Source: Agelas oroides
Lineage: Eukaryota; Porifera; Demospongiae; Agelasida; Agelasidae
Length of the DNA stretch: 64,000 nucleotides
Assembly: GCA_949130485.1 (NCBI GenBank)
Contig: OX422202.1
Coordinates: 2,161,872-2,225,871, forward strand
Direction of reading: 5' to 3'
Shown: piece by piece, positions 48,501-63,100 of the stretch
How positions within the stretch are numbered: the first letter of the stretch is position 1
Layout of the letters: the number at the start of each line of letters is the position of its first letter
Position numbers and translations under genes: made by a program
The notes under the pieces: generated by a model
What the model was told of the DNA's origin: nothing
The model's input: the letters and a program-made list of their open reading frames with translations, nothing else
Database searches by the model: none

Positions 48501-51500
48501 CAGTCCCATGCAGCGCCGTATAGCGACTTGAATGGAAATTCGCGTACACTCTCGACTAATCCTAGCTCGGTACAAGGTTGCACTAATGCAAGGTGCAAAC
48601 TATCAAGAAGCTATGGGCATGAAGAGTTTATAAATGCAATCCCTTGCACGGTGCAAAAGGCGCACAAAGCTGTACGGGCCGGACAATACCTCCGTCCCAT
48701 GCAGCGCCGTATAGTGTCATCAATGGAAATTCGCGTACATTCGCGACTAATCTTAGCTCGGTACAAAGGTTGCACTAATGCAAGGTGCATATTATCAAGA
48801 AGCTATGGGGATGAAGAGTTTAAAAATGTGAACCATTTCTCTGTGCAAAAGGCGCACAAAGCTGTACGGGCCGGCCAATACCTCCGTCCCATGCAGCGCC
48901 GTATAGTGTCTTCAATGGAAATTCCCGTACATTCGCGACTAATCCTAGCTCGGTACAAAGGCTGCACTAACGCAAGGTGCATATTACCAAGAAGCTATGG
49001 GCATGAAGAGTTTAAAAATGTAAACAATTTCTCGGTGCAAAAGGCGTACAAAGCTGTACAGGCCGGACAATACCTCCGTCCCATTCAGCGCCGTATAGTG
49101 CCTTCAATGGAAATTCGCTTACATTCGCGACTATTCCAAGCTCGGTACAAAGGCTGCACTAATGCAAGGTGCATATTATGAAGAAGCTATGGTCATGAAG
49201 AGTTTAAAAATGTAAACCCTTTCTCGGTGCAAAAGGCGCACAAAGCTGTACGGGCCGGCCAATAACTCCTTCCAATGCAGCGCCGTATAGTGTCTTCAAT
49301 GGAAATTCGCGTACATTCGCGACTAATCCTAGCTCGGTACAAAGGTTGCACTAACGCAAGGTTCATATTACCAAGAAGCTATGGGCATGAAGAGTTTAAA
49401 AATGTAAACAATTACTCGGTGCAAAAGACGTACAAAGCTGTACGGGCCGGCCAATACCTCCGTCCCGTGCAGCGCCGTATAGTGCCATCAATGGAAATTC
49501 GCGTACATTCGCGACTAATCCTAGCTCGGTACAAAGGTTGCACTAATGCAAGGTGCATATTATCAAGAAGCTATGAGCATGAAGAGTTTAAACACGTAAA
49601 CCATTTCTTGGTGCAAAAGGCGCACAAAATTATACGGGCCGGCCAATACCTCCGTCCCATGCAGCGACTTATAGTTCCATCAATGGAAATTCGCGTACAC
49701 TCGCGACTAATCCTAGCTCGGTACAAAGGTTGCACTAATGCAATGTGCATATTATCAAGAAGCTATGGTCATGAAGAGTTTAAAAATGTAAACCCTTTCT
49801 CGGTGCAAAAGGCGCACAAAGCTGTACGGGCCGGCCAATACCTCCGTCCCATGCAGCGCCGTATAGTGTCTTCAATGGAAATTCGCGTACATTCGCGACT
49901 AATCCTAGCTCGGTACAAAGGTTGCACTAATGCAAGGTGCATATCTTCAAGAAGCTATCGGCATGAAGTGCTTAAAAATGTAAACCATTTCTTGGTGCAA
50001 AAGGCGCACAAAGCTATACGGGACGACCAATACCACAGTCCCATGCAGCGCCATATAGTGTCTTCAATGGAAATTCGCGTACATTCGCCACTAATCCTAT
50101 CTCGGTACAAAGGTTGCACTAATGCAAGATGCATATTATCAAGAAGCTATGAGCATGAAGACTTTAAAAATGTAAACCATTTCTTGGTGCAAAAGGCGCA
50201 CAAAGTTGTACGGGCCGGCAAATAGCCCCGTCCCATGCAGCGCCGTATAGTGCCTTCAATGGAAATTCGCGTACATTCGCGACTAATCCTAGCGCGCTAC
50301 AAAGGTTGCACTAATGCAAGGTAAATATCTTCAAGAAGCTATCGGCATGAAGAGTTTAAAAATGTAAACCATTTCTTGTGCAAAAGGTGCACAAAGCTCT
50401 ACGGGACGACCAATACCACAGTCCCATGCAGCGCCGTATAGTGTCTTCAATGGAAATTCGCGTACATTCGCGACTAATCCTAGCTCGGTACAAAGGCTGC
50501 ACTAACGCAAGGTGCATATTACCAAGAAGCTATGGGCATGAAGAGTTTAAAATTGTAAACAATTTCTCGGTGCAAAAGGCGTACAAAGCTGTACGGGCCG
50601 GCCAATACCTCCGTCCCATGCAGCGCCGTATAGTGCCTTCAATGGAAATTCGCGTACATTCGCGACTAACCCTAGCTCGGTACAAAGGTTGCACTAATGC
50701 AAGGTGCATATTATCAAGAAGCTATGAGCATGAAGAGTTTAAAAACGTAAACCATTTCTTGGTGCAAAAGGCGTACAAAGCTATACGGGCCGGCCAATAC
50801 CCCCGTCCCATGCAGCGCCGTATAGTGCCTTCAATGTAAATTCGCGTACATTCGCGACTAATCCTAGCTCGGTACAAAGGTTGCACTAATGCAAGGTGCA
50901 TATCTTCAAGAAGCTATCGGCATGAAGTGTTTAAAAATGTAAACCATCTCTTGGTGCAAAAGGCGCACAAAGTTGTACGGGCCGGCAAATACCCCCGTCT
51001 CATGCAGCGCCGTATAGTGCCTTCAATGGAAATTCGCGTACATTCGAGACTAATCCTAGCTCGGTACAAAGGTTGCACTAATGCAAGGTGCATATCTTCA
51101 AGAAGCTATCGGCATGAAGTGTTTAAAAATGTAAAACATTTCTTGGTGCAAAAGGCGCACAAAGCTATACGGGACGACCAATACCACAGTCCCATGCAGC
51201 GCCGTATAGTGCCATCAATGGCAATTCGCGTTCACTCGCGACTAATCCTAGCTCGGTACAAAGGTTGCACTAATGCAAGGTGCATATTATCAAGAAGCTA
51301 TGGGGATGAAGAGTTTTAAAATGTGAACCCTTTCTCTGTGCAAAAGGCGCACAAAGCTGTACGGGGCGGCCAATACCTCCGTCCCATGCAGCGCCTTATA
51401 GTGCCTTCAATGGAAATTCGCGTACATTCGCGACTAATCCTAGCTCGGTACAAAGGCTGCACTAACGCAAGGTGCATATTACCAAGAAGCTATGGGCATG

Positions 51501-54117
51501 AAGAGTTTAAAAATGTAAACAATTTCTCGGTGCAAAAGGCGTACAAAGCTGTACGGGCCGGCCAATACCTCCGTCCCATGCAACGCCGTACAGTGCCATC
51601 AATGGAAATTCGCGTACATTCGCGACTAATCCTAGCTCGGTACAAAGGTTGCACTAATGCAAGGTGCATATTATCAAGAAGCTATGAGCATGAAGAGTTT
51701 AAAAACGTAAACCATTTCTTGGTGCAAAAGGCGCAAATAGCTATACAGGCCGGCCAATACCTCCGTCCCATGCAGCGACTTATAGTGCCATCAAAGGAAA
51801 TTCGCGTACACTCGCGACTAATCCTAGCTCGGTACAAAGGTTGCACTAATGCAAGGTGCATATCTTCAAGAAGCTATCGGCATGAAGTGTTTAAAAATGT
51901 AAACCATTTCTTGGTGCAAAAGGCGCACAAAGCTATACGGGTCGGCCAATACCTCCGTCCCATGCAGCGACTTATAGTGCCATCAATGGAAATTCGCGTA
52001 CACTCGCGACTAATCCTAGCTCGGTACAAAGGTTGCACTAATGCAAGGTGCATATTATCAAGAAGCTATGGTCATGAAGAGTTTAAAAATGTAAACCCTT
52101 TCTCGGTGCAAAAGGCGCACAAAGCTGTACGGGCCGGCCAATACCTCCGTCCCATGCAGCGCCGTATAGTGTCTTCAATGGAAATTCGCGTACATTCGCG
52201 ACTAATCCTAGCTCGGTATAAAGGTTGCACTAATGCAAGGTGCATATTATCAAGAAGCTATGAGCATGAAGAGTTTAAAAATGTAAACCATTTCTTGGTG
52301 CAAAAGGCGCACAAAGTTGTACGGGCCGGCAAATACCCCCGTCCCATGCAGCGCCGTATAGTGCCTTCAATGGAAATTCGCGTACATTCGCGACTAATCC
52401 TAGCTCGGTACAAAGGTTGCACTAATGCAAGGTGCATATCTTCAAGAAGCTATCGGCATGAAGTGTTTACAAATGTAAACCATTTCTTGGTGCAAAAGGC
52501 GCACAAAGCTATACGGGACGACCAATACCACAGTCCCAAGAAGCGCCGTATTGTGCCTTGAATGGAAATTCGCGTACACTCTCGACTAATCCTAGCTCGG
52601 TACAAAGGTTGCACTAATGCAAGGTGCATATTATGACGAAGCTATGGGCATGAAGAGTTTAAAAATGTAAACCCTTTCTCGGTGCAAAAGGCGCACAAAG
52701 CTGTACGGGCCGGCCAATACCTCCGTCCCATGCAGCGCCTTATAGTGTCTTCAATGGAAATTCGCGTACATTCGCGACTAATCCTAGCTCGGTACAAAGG
52801 CTGCACTAACGCAAGGTGCATATTACCAAGAAGCTATAGGCATGAAGAGTTTAACATTGTAAACAATTTCTCGGTGCAAAAGGCGTACAAAGCTGTACGG
52901 GCCGGCCAATACCTCAGTCACATTCAGCGCCGTATAGTGTCTTCAATGGAAATTCGCGTACATTCGCGACTAATCTTAGCTCGGTACAAAGGTTGCACTA
53001 ATGCAAGGTGCATATTATCAAGAAGCTATGGGGATGAAGAGTTTAAAAATGTGAACCCTTTCTCTGTGCAAAAGGCGCACAAAGCTGTACGGGCCGGCCA
53101 ATACCTCCGTCCCATGCAGCGCCTTATAGTGTCTTCAATGGAAATTCCCGTACATTCGCGACTAATCCTAGCTCGGTACAAAGGCTGCACTAACGCAAGG
53201 TGCATATTACCAAGAAGCTATGGGCATGAAGAGTTTAAAAATGTAAACAATTTCTCGGTGCAAAAGGCGTACAAAGCTGTACGGGCCGGCCAATACCTCC
53301 GTCCCATGCAGCGCCGTATAGTGCCATCAATGGAAATTCGCGTACATTCGCGACTAATCCTAGCTCGGTACAAAGGTTGCACTAATGCAAGGTGCATATC
53401 TTCAAGAAGCTATCGGCATGAAGTGCTTAAAAATGTAAACCATTTCTTGGTGCAAAAGGCGCACAAAGCTATACGGGACGACCAATACCACAGTCCCATG
53501 CAGCGCCGTATAGTGCCTTGAATGGAAATTCGCGTACACTCTCGACTAATCCTAGCTCGGTACAAAGGTTGCACTAATGCAAGGTGCATATTATCAAGAA
53601 GCTATGGGGATGAAGAGTTTAAAAATGTGAACCCTTTCTCGGTGCAAAAGGCGCACAAAGCTGTACGGGCCGGCCAATACCTCCGTCCCATGCAGCGCCT
53701 TATAGTGTCTTCAATGGAAATTCCCGTACATTCGCGACTAATCCTAGCTCGGTACAAAGGCTGCACTAACGCAAGGTGCATATTACCAAGAAGCTATGGG
53801 CATGAAGAGTTTATAAATGTTAACAATTTCTCGGTGCAAAAGGCGCACAAAGCTGTACGGGCCGGCCAATACCTCCGTCCCATGCAGCGCCGTATAGTGC
53901 CATCAATGGAAATTCGCGTACATTCGCGACTAATCCTAGCTCGGTACAAAGGTTGCACTAATGCAAGGTGCATATTATCAAGAAGCTATGAGCATGAAGA
54001 GTTTAAAAACGTAAACCATTTCTTGGTGCAAAAGGCGCAAATAGCTATACAGGCCGGCCAATACCTCCGTCCCATGCAGCGACTTATAGTGCCATCAAAG
54101 GAAATTCGCGTACACTC
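42600..54117. repeat. Higher-order repeat, copy 1: 60 monomers, 11,518 bp
   Basis: Every diagnostic variant in this block recurs 11,518-11,519 bp downstream. Examples are the TGA breaks at 44481 and 46611 (again at 55999 and 58129) and the missing G near 50381 (again near 61900). 11,518 is 60 x 192 minus 2; the two missing bases are at about 48574 and 50381. The left boundary lies just after about 42598, where the two copies stop agreeing. Confidence 0.9.
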
Positions 54118-57100
54118 GCGACTAATCCTAGCTCGGTACAAAGGTTGCACTAATGCAAGGTGCATATCTTCAAGAAGCTATCGGCATGAAGTGCTTAAAA
54201 ATGTAAACCATTTCTTGGTGCAAAAGGCGCACAAAGCTATACGGGACGACCAATACCACAGTCCCATGCAGCGCCGTATAGTGCCTTGAATGGAAATTCG
54301 CGTACACTCCCGACTAATCCTAGCTCGGTACAAAGGTTGCACTAATGCAAGGTGCATATTATCACGAAGCTATGGGCATGAAGAGTTTAAAAATGTAAAC
54401 CCTTTCTCGGTGCAAAAGGCGCACAAAGCTATACGTGCCGGCCAATACCTCCGTCCCATGCAGCGCCGTATAGTGTCTACAATGGAAATTCGCGTACATT
54501 CGCGACTAATCCTAGCTCGGTACAAAGGTTGCACTAATGCAAGGTGCAAATTATCAAGAAACTATGGGCATGAAGAGTTTTTAAATGCAATCCCTTGCTT
54601 TGTGCAAAAGGCGCACAAAGCTGTACGGGCCGGCCAATACCTCCGTCCCATGCAGCGCCGTATAGTGCCTTCAATGGAAATTCGCGTACATTCGCGACTA
54701 ATCCTAGCTCGGTACAAAGGCTGCACTAACGCAAGGTGCATATTACCAAGAAGCTATGGGCATGAAGAGTTTAAAATTGTAAACAATTTCTCGGTGCAAA
54801 AGGCGTACAAAGCTGTACGGGCCGGCCAATACCTCCGTCCCATGCAGCGTCGTATAGTGCCATCAATGGAAATTCGCGTACATTCGCGACTAATCCTAGC
54901 TCGGTACAAAGGCTGCACTAATGCAAGGTGCATATTATCAAGAAGCTATGGGCATGAAGAGTTTAAAAATGTAAACCCTTTCTCGGTGCAAAAGGCGCAC
55001 AAAGCTATACGTGCCGGCCAATACCTCCGTCCCATGCAGCGCCGTATAGTGCCTTCAATGGCAATTCGCTTATATTCGCGACTATTCCAAGCTCGGTACA
55101 AAGGCTGCACTAATGCATGGTGCATATTATCAAGAAGCTATGGTCATGAAGAGTTTAAAAATGTAAACCCTTTCTCGGTGCAAAAGGCGCACAAAGCTGT
55201 ACGTGCCGGCCAATACCTCCTTCCCATGCAGCGCCGTATAGTGTCTTCAATGGAAATTCGCGTACATTCGCGACTAATCCTAGCTCGGTACAAAGGTTGC
55301 ACTAACGCAAGGTGCATATTATCAAGAAGCTATGGGCATGAAGAGTTTAAAAATGTAAACAATTTCTCGGTGCAAAAGGCGTACAAAGCTGTACGGGCCG
55401 GCCAATACCTCCTTCCCATGCAGCGCCGTATAGTGTCTTCAATGGAAATTCGCGTACATTCGCGACTAATCCTAGCTCGGTATAAAGGTTGCACTAACGC
55501 AAGGTGCATATTACCAAGAAGCTATGGGCATGAAGAGTTTAAAAATGTAAACAATTTCTCGGTGCAAAAGGCGCACAAAGCTGTACGGGCCGGCCAATAC
55601 CTCCGTCCCATGCAGCGCCGTATAGTGCCATCAATGGAAATTCGCGTACATTCGCGACTAATCCTAGCTCGGTACAAAGGTTGCACTAATGCAAGGTGCA
55701 TATTATCAAGAAGCTATGAGCATGAAGAGTTTAAAAATGTAAACCATTTCTTGGTGCAAAAGGCGCACAAAGTTGTACGGGCCGGCAAATACCCCCGTCC
55801 CATACAGCGCCGTATAGTGCCTTCAATGGAAATTCGCGTACATTCGCGACTAATCCTAGCTCGGTACAAAGGTTGCACTAATGCAAGGTGCATATCTTCA
55901 AGAAGCTATCGGCATGAAGTGTTTAAAAATGTAAACCATTTCTTGGTGCAAAAGGCGCACAAAGCTATACGGGACGACCAATACCACAGTCCCATGTAGC
56001 GCCGTAGAGTGCCTTGAATGGAAATTCGCGTACACTCTCGACTAATCCTAGCTCGGTACAAAGGTTGCACTAATGCAAGGTGCATATTATCAAGAAGCTA
56101 TGGGCATGAAGAGTTTAAAAATGTAAACCCTTTCTCGGTGCAAAAGGCGCACAAAGCTATACGTGCCGGCCAATACCTCCGTCCCATGCAGCGCCGTATA
56201 GTGTCTTCAATGGAAATTCGCGTACATTCGCGACTAATCCTAGCTCGGTACAAAGGTTGCACTAATGCAAGGTGCAAATTATGAAGAAGCTATGGGCATG
56301 AAGAGTTTTTAAATGCAATCCCTTGCTCGGTGCAAAAGGCGCACAAATCTGTACGGGCCGGCCAATACCTCCGTCCCATGCAGCGCCGTATAGTGCCTTC
56401 AATGGAAATTCGCGTACATTCGCGACTAATCCTAACTCGGTACAAAGGCTGCACTAACGCAAGGTGCATATTACCAAGAAGCTATGGGCATGAAGAGTTT
56501 AAAATTGTAAACAATTTCTCGGTGCAAAAGGCGTACAAAGCTGTACGGGCCGGCCAATACCTCCGTCCTATGCAGCGCCGTATAGTGCCATCAATGGAAA
56601 TTCGCGTACATTCGCGACTAATCCTAGCTCGGTACAAAGGTTGCACTAATGCAAGGTGCATATTATCAAGAAGCTATGAGCATGAAGAGTTTAAAAACGT
56701 AAACCATTTCTTGGTGCAAAAGGCGCACAAAGCTATACGGGCCGGCAAATACCTCCGTCCCATGCAGCGCCGTATAGTGTCTTCAATGGAAATTCGCGTA
56801 CACTCGCGACTAATCCTAGCTCGGTACAAAGGTTGCACTAATGCAAGGTGCATATTATCAAGAAGCTATGGTCATGAAGAGTTTAAAAATGTAAACCCTT
56901 TCTCGGTGCAAAAGGCGCACAAAGCTGTACGGGCCGGCCAATACCTCCGTCCCATGCAGCGCCGTATAGTGTCTTCAATGGAAATTCGCGTACATTCGCC
57001 ACTAATCCTATCTCGGTACAAAGGTTGCACTAATGCAAGATGCATATTATCAAGAAGCTATGAGCATGAAGACTTTAAAAATGTAAACCATTTCTTGGTG

Positions 57101-60100
57101 CAAAAGGCGCACAAATTTGTACGTGCCGGCAAATACCCCCGTCCCATGCAGCGCCGTATAGTGCCTTCAATGGAAATTCGCGTACATTCGCGACAAATCC
57201 TAGCTCGCTACAAAGGTTGCACTAATGCAAGGTGCATATCTTCAAGAAGCTATCGGCATGAAGTGTTTAAAAATGTAAACCATTTCTTGGTGCAAAAGGT
57301 GCACAAAGCTCTACGGGACGACCAATACCACAGTCCCATGCTGCGCCGTATAGTGTCTTCAATGGAAATTCGCGTACATTCGCGACTAATCCTAGCTCGG
57401 TACAAAGGCTGCACTAACGCAAGGTGCATATTACCAAGAAGCTATGGGCATGAAAAGTTTAAAATTGTAAACAATTTCTCGGTGCAAAAGGCGTACAAAG
57501 CTGTACGGGCCGGCCAATACCTCCGTTCCATGCAGCGCCGTATAGTGCCATCAATGGAAATTCGCGTACATTCGCGACTAATCCTAGCTCGGTACAAAGG
57601 TTGCACTAATGCAAGGTGCATATTATCAAGAAGCTATGAGCATGAAGAGTTTAAAAACGTAAACCATTTCTTGGTGCAAAAGGCGCACAAAGCTATACGG
57701 GCCGGCCAATACCCCCGTCCCATGCAGCGCCGTATAGTGCCATCAATGGAAATTCGCGTACATTCGCGACTCATCCTAGCTCGGTACAAAGGTTGCACTA
57801 ATGCAAGGTGCATATTATCAAGAAGCTATGAGCATGAAGAGTTTAAAAATGTAAACCATTTCTTGGTGCAAAAGGCGCACAAAGCTATACGGGCCGGCCA
57901 ATACCCCCGTCCCATGCAGCGCCGTATAGTGCCTTCAATGGAAATTCGCGTACATTCGCGACTAATCCTAGCTCGGTACAAAGGTTGCACTAATGCAAGG
58001 TGCATATCTTCAAGAAGCTATCGGCATTTAGTGTTTAAAAATGTAAACCATTTCTTGGTGCAAAAGGCGCACAAAGTTGTACGGGCCGGCAAATACTCCC
58101 GTCTCATGCAGCGCCGTATAGTGCCTTGAATGGAAATTCGCGTACATTCGCGACTAATCCTAGCTCGGTACAAAGGTTGCACTAATTCAAGGTGCATATC
58201 TTCAAGAAGCTATCGGCATGAAGTGTTTAAAAATGTAAAACATTTCTTGGTGCAAAAGGCGCACAAAGCTATACGGGACGACCAATACCACAGTCCCATG
58301 CAGCGCCGTATAGTGCCATCAATGGAAATTCGCGTTCACTCGCGACTAATCCTAGCTCGGTACAAAGGTTGCACTAATGCAAGGTGCATATTATCAAGAA
58401 GCTATGGGGATGAAGAGTTTAAAAATATAAATCCTTTCTCGGTGCAAAAGGCGCACAAAGCTGTACGGGCCGGCCAATACCTCCGTCCCACGCAGCGCCT
58501 TATAGTGCCTTCAATGGAAATTCGCGTACATTCGCGACTAATCCTAGCTCGGTACAAAGGCTGCACTAACGCAAGGTGCATATTACCAAGAAGCTATGGG
58601 CATGAAGAGTTTAAAAATGTAAACAATTTTTCGGTGCAAAAGGCGTACAAAGCTGTACGGGCCGGCCAATACCTCCGTCCCATGCAGCGCCGTATAGTGC
58701 CATCAATGGATATTCGCGTACATTCGCGACTAATCCTAGCTCGGTACAAAGGTTGCACTAATGCAAGGTGCATATTATCAAGAAGCTATGAGCATGAAGA
58801 GTTTAAAAACGTAAAATATTTCTTGGTGCAAAAGGCGCACAAAGCTATACGGGCCGGCCAATACCTCCGTCCCATGCAGCGCCTTATAGTGCCATCAACG
58901 GAAATTCGCGTACACTCGCGACTAATCCTAGCTCGGTACAAAGGTTGCACTAATGCAAGGTGCATATTATCAAGAAGCTATGAGCATGAAGAGTTTAAAA
59001 ATGTAAACCATTTCTTGGTGCAAAAGGCGCACAAAGTTGTACGGGCCGGCAAATACCCCCGTCCCATGCAGCGCCGTATAGTGCCTTCAATGGAAATTCC
59101 CGTACATTCGCGACTAATCCTAGCTCGGTACAAAGGCTGCACTAACGCAAGGTGCATATTACCAAGAAGCTATAGGCATGAAGAGTTTAACATTGTAAAC
59201 AATTTCTCGGTGCAAAAGGCGTACAAAGCTGTACGGGCCGGCCAATACCTCCGTCCCATTCAGCGCCGTGTAGTGTCATCAATGGAAATTCGCGTACATT
59301 CGCGACTAATCTTAGCTCGGTACAAAGGATGCACTAATGCAAGGTGCATATTATCAAGAAGCTATGGGGATGAAGAGTTTAAAAATGTGAACCATTTCTC
59401 TGTGCAAAAGGCGCACAAAGCTGTACGGGCCGGCCAATACCTCCGTCCCATGCAGCGCCTTATAGTGTCTTCAATGGAAATTCCCGTACATTCGCGACTA
59501 ATCCTAGCTCGGTACAAAGGCTGCACTAACGCAAAGTGCGTATTACCAAGAAGCTATGGGCATGAAGAGTTTAAAAATGTAAACAATTTCTCGGTGCAAA
59601 AGGCGTACAAAGCTGTACGGGCCGGACAATACCTCCGTCCCATGCAGCGCCGTATAGTGCCATCAATGGAAATTCGCGTACATTCGCGACTAATCCTAGC
59701 TCGGTACAAAGGTTGCACTAATGCAAGGTGCATATTATCAAGAAGCTATGAGCATGAAGAGTTTAAAAATGTAAACCATTTCTTGGTGCAAAAGGCGCAA
59801 ATAGCTATACAGGCCGGCCAATACCTCCGTCCCATGCAGCGACTTATAGTGCCATCAAAGGAAATTCGCGTACACTCGCGACTAATCCTAGCTCGGTACA
59901 AAGGTTGCACTAATGCAAGGTGCATATCTTCAAGAAGCTATCGGCATGAAGTGTTTAAAAATGTAAACAATTTCTTGGTACAAAAGGCGCACAAAGCTAT
60001 ACGGGACGACCAATACCACAGTCCCATGCAGCGCCGTATAGCGCCTTGAATGGAAATTCGCGTACACTCTCGACTAATCCTAGCTCGGTACAAAGGTTGC

Positions 60101-63100
60101 ACTAATGCAAGGTGCAAACTATCAAGAAGCTATGGGCATGAAGAGTTTATAAATGCAATCCCTTGCACGGTGCAAAAGGCGCACAAAGCTGTACGGGCCG
60201 GACAATACCTCCGTCCCATGCAGCGCCGTATACTGTCATCAATGGAAATTCGCGTACATTCGCGACTAATCTTAGCTCGGTACAAATGTTGCACTAATGC
60301 AAGGTGCATATTATCAAGAAGCTATGGGGATGAAGAGTTTAAAAATGTGAACCATTTCTCTGTGCAAAAGGCGCACAAAGCTGTACGGGCCGGCCAATAC
60401 CTCCGTCCCATGCAGCGCCGTATAGTGTCTTCAATGGAAATTCCCGTACATTCGCGACTAATCCTAGCTCGGTACAAAGGCTGCACTAACGCAAGGTGCA
60501 TATTACCAAGAAGCTATGGGCATGAAGAGTTTAAAAATGTAAACAATTTCTCGGTGCAAAAGGCGTACAAAGCTGTACGGGCCGGACAATACCTCCGTCC
60601 CATTCAGCGCCGTATAGTGCCTTCAATGGAAATTCGCTTACATTCGCGACTATTCCAAGCTCGGTACAAAGGCTGCACTAATGCAAGGTGCATATTATGA
60701 AGAAGCTATGGTCATGAAGAGTTTAAAAATGTAAACCATTTCTCGGTGCAAAAGGCGCACAAAGCTGTACGGGCCGGCCAATAACTCCTTCCAATGCAGC
60801 GCCGTATAGTGTCTTCAATGGAAATTCGCGTACATTCGCGACTAATCCTAGCTCGGTACAAAGGTTGCACTAACGCAAGGTTCATATTACCAAGAAGCTA
60901 TGGGCATGAAGAGTTTAAAAATGTAAACAATTACTCGGTGCAAAAGACGTACAAAGCTGTACGGGCCGGCCAATACCTCCGTCCCGTGCAGCGCCGTATA
61001 GTGCCATCAATGGAAATTCGCGTACATTCGCGACTAATCCTAGCTCGGTACAAAGGTTGCACTAATGCAAGGTGCATATTATCAAGAAGCTATGAGCATG
61101 AAGAGTTTAAACACGTAAACCATTTCTTGGTGCAAAAGGCGCACAAAATTATACGGGCCGGCCAATACCTCCGTCCCATGCAGCGACTTATAGTTCCATC
61201 AATGGAAATTCGCGTACACTCGCGACTAATCCTAGCTCGGTACAAAGGTTGCACTAATGCAATGTGCATATTATCAAGAAGCTATGGTCATGAAGAGTTT
61301 AAAAATGTAAACCCTTTCTCGGTGCAAAAGGCGCACAAAGCTGTACGGGCCGGCCAATACCTCCGTCCCATGCAGCGCCGTATAGTGTCTTCAATGGAAA
61401 TTCGCGTACATTCGCGACTAATCCTAGCTCGGTACAAAGGTTGCACTAATGCAAGGTGCATATCTTCAAGAAGCTATCGGCATGAAGTGCTTAAAAATGT
61501 AAACCATTTCTTGGTGCAAAAGGCGCACAAAGCTATACGGGACGACCAATACCACAGTCCCATGCAGCGCCATATAGTGTCTTCAATGGAAATTCGCGTA
61601 CATTCGCCACTAATCCTATCTCGGTACAAAGGTTGCACTAATGCAAGATGCATATTATCAAGAAGCTATGAGCATGAAGACTTTAAAAATGTAAACCATT
61701 TCTTGGTGCAAAAGGCGCACAAAGTTGTACGGGCCGGCAAATAGCCCCGTCCCATGCAGCGCCGTATAGTGCCTTCAATGGAAATTCGCGTACATTCGCG
61801 ACTAATCCTAGCGCGCTACAAAGGTTGCACTAATGCAAGGTAAATATCTTCAAGAAGCTATCGGCATGAAGAGTTTAAAAATGTAAACCATTTCTTGTGC
61901 AAAAGGTGCACAAAGCTCTACGGGACGACCAATACCACAGTCCCATGCAGCGCCGTATAGTGTCTTCAATGGAAATTCGCGTACATTCGCGACTAATCCT
62001 AGCTCGGTACAAAGGCTGCACTAACGCAAGGTGCATATTACCAAGAAGCTATGGGCATGAAGAGTTTAAAATTGTAAACAATTTCTCGGTGCAAAAGGCG
62101 TACAAAGCTGTACGGGCCGGCCAATACCTCCGTCCCATGCAGCGCCGTATAGTGCCTTCAATGGAAATTCGCGTACATTCGCGACTAACCCTAGCTCGGT
62201 ACAAAGGTTGCACTAATGCAAGGTGCATATTATCAAGAAGCTATGAGCATGAAGAGTTTAAAAACGTAAACCATTTCTTGGTGCAAATGGCGTACAAAGC
62301 TATACGGGCCGGCCAATACCCCCGTCCCATGCAGCGCCGTATAGTGCCTTCAATGTAAATTCGCGTACATTCGCGACTAATCCTAGCTCGGTACAAAGGT
62401 TGCACTAATGCAAGGTGCATATCTTCAAGAAGCTATCGGCATGAAGTGTTTAAAAATGTAAACCATCTCTTGGTGCAAAAGGCGCACAAAGTTGTACGGG
62501 CCGGCAAATACCCCCGTCTCATGCAGCGCCGTATAGTGCCTTCAATGGAAATTCGCGTACATTCGAGACTAATCCTAGCTCGGTACAAAGGTTGCACTAA
62601 TGCAAGGTGCATATCTTCAAGAAGCTATCGGCATGAAGTGTTTAAAAATGTAAAACATTTCTTGGTGCAAAAGGCGCACAAAGCTATACGGGACGACCAA
62701 TACCACAGTCCCATGCAGCGCCGTATAGTGCCATCAATGGCAATTCGCGTTCACTCGCGACTAATCCTAGCTCGGTACAAAGGTTGCACTAATGCAAGGT
62801 GCATATTATCAAGAAGCTATGGGGATGAAGAGTTTAAAAATGTGAACCCTTTCTCTGTGCAAAAGGCGCACAAAGCTGTACGGGGCGGCCAATACCTCCG
62901 TCCCATGCAGCGCCTTATAGTGCCTTCAATGGAAATTCGCGTACATTCGCGACTAATCCTAGCTCGGTACAAAGGCTGCACTAACGCAAGGTGCATATTA
63001 CCAAGAAGCTATGGGCATGAAGAGTTTAAAAATGTAAACAATTTCTCGGTGCAAAAGGCGTACAAAGCTGTACGGGCCGGCCAATACCTCCGTCCCATGC

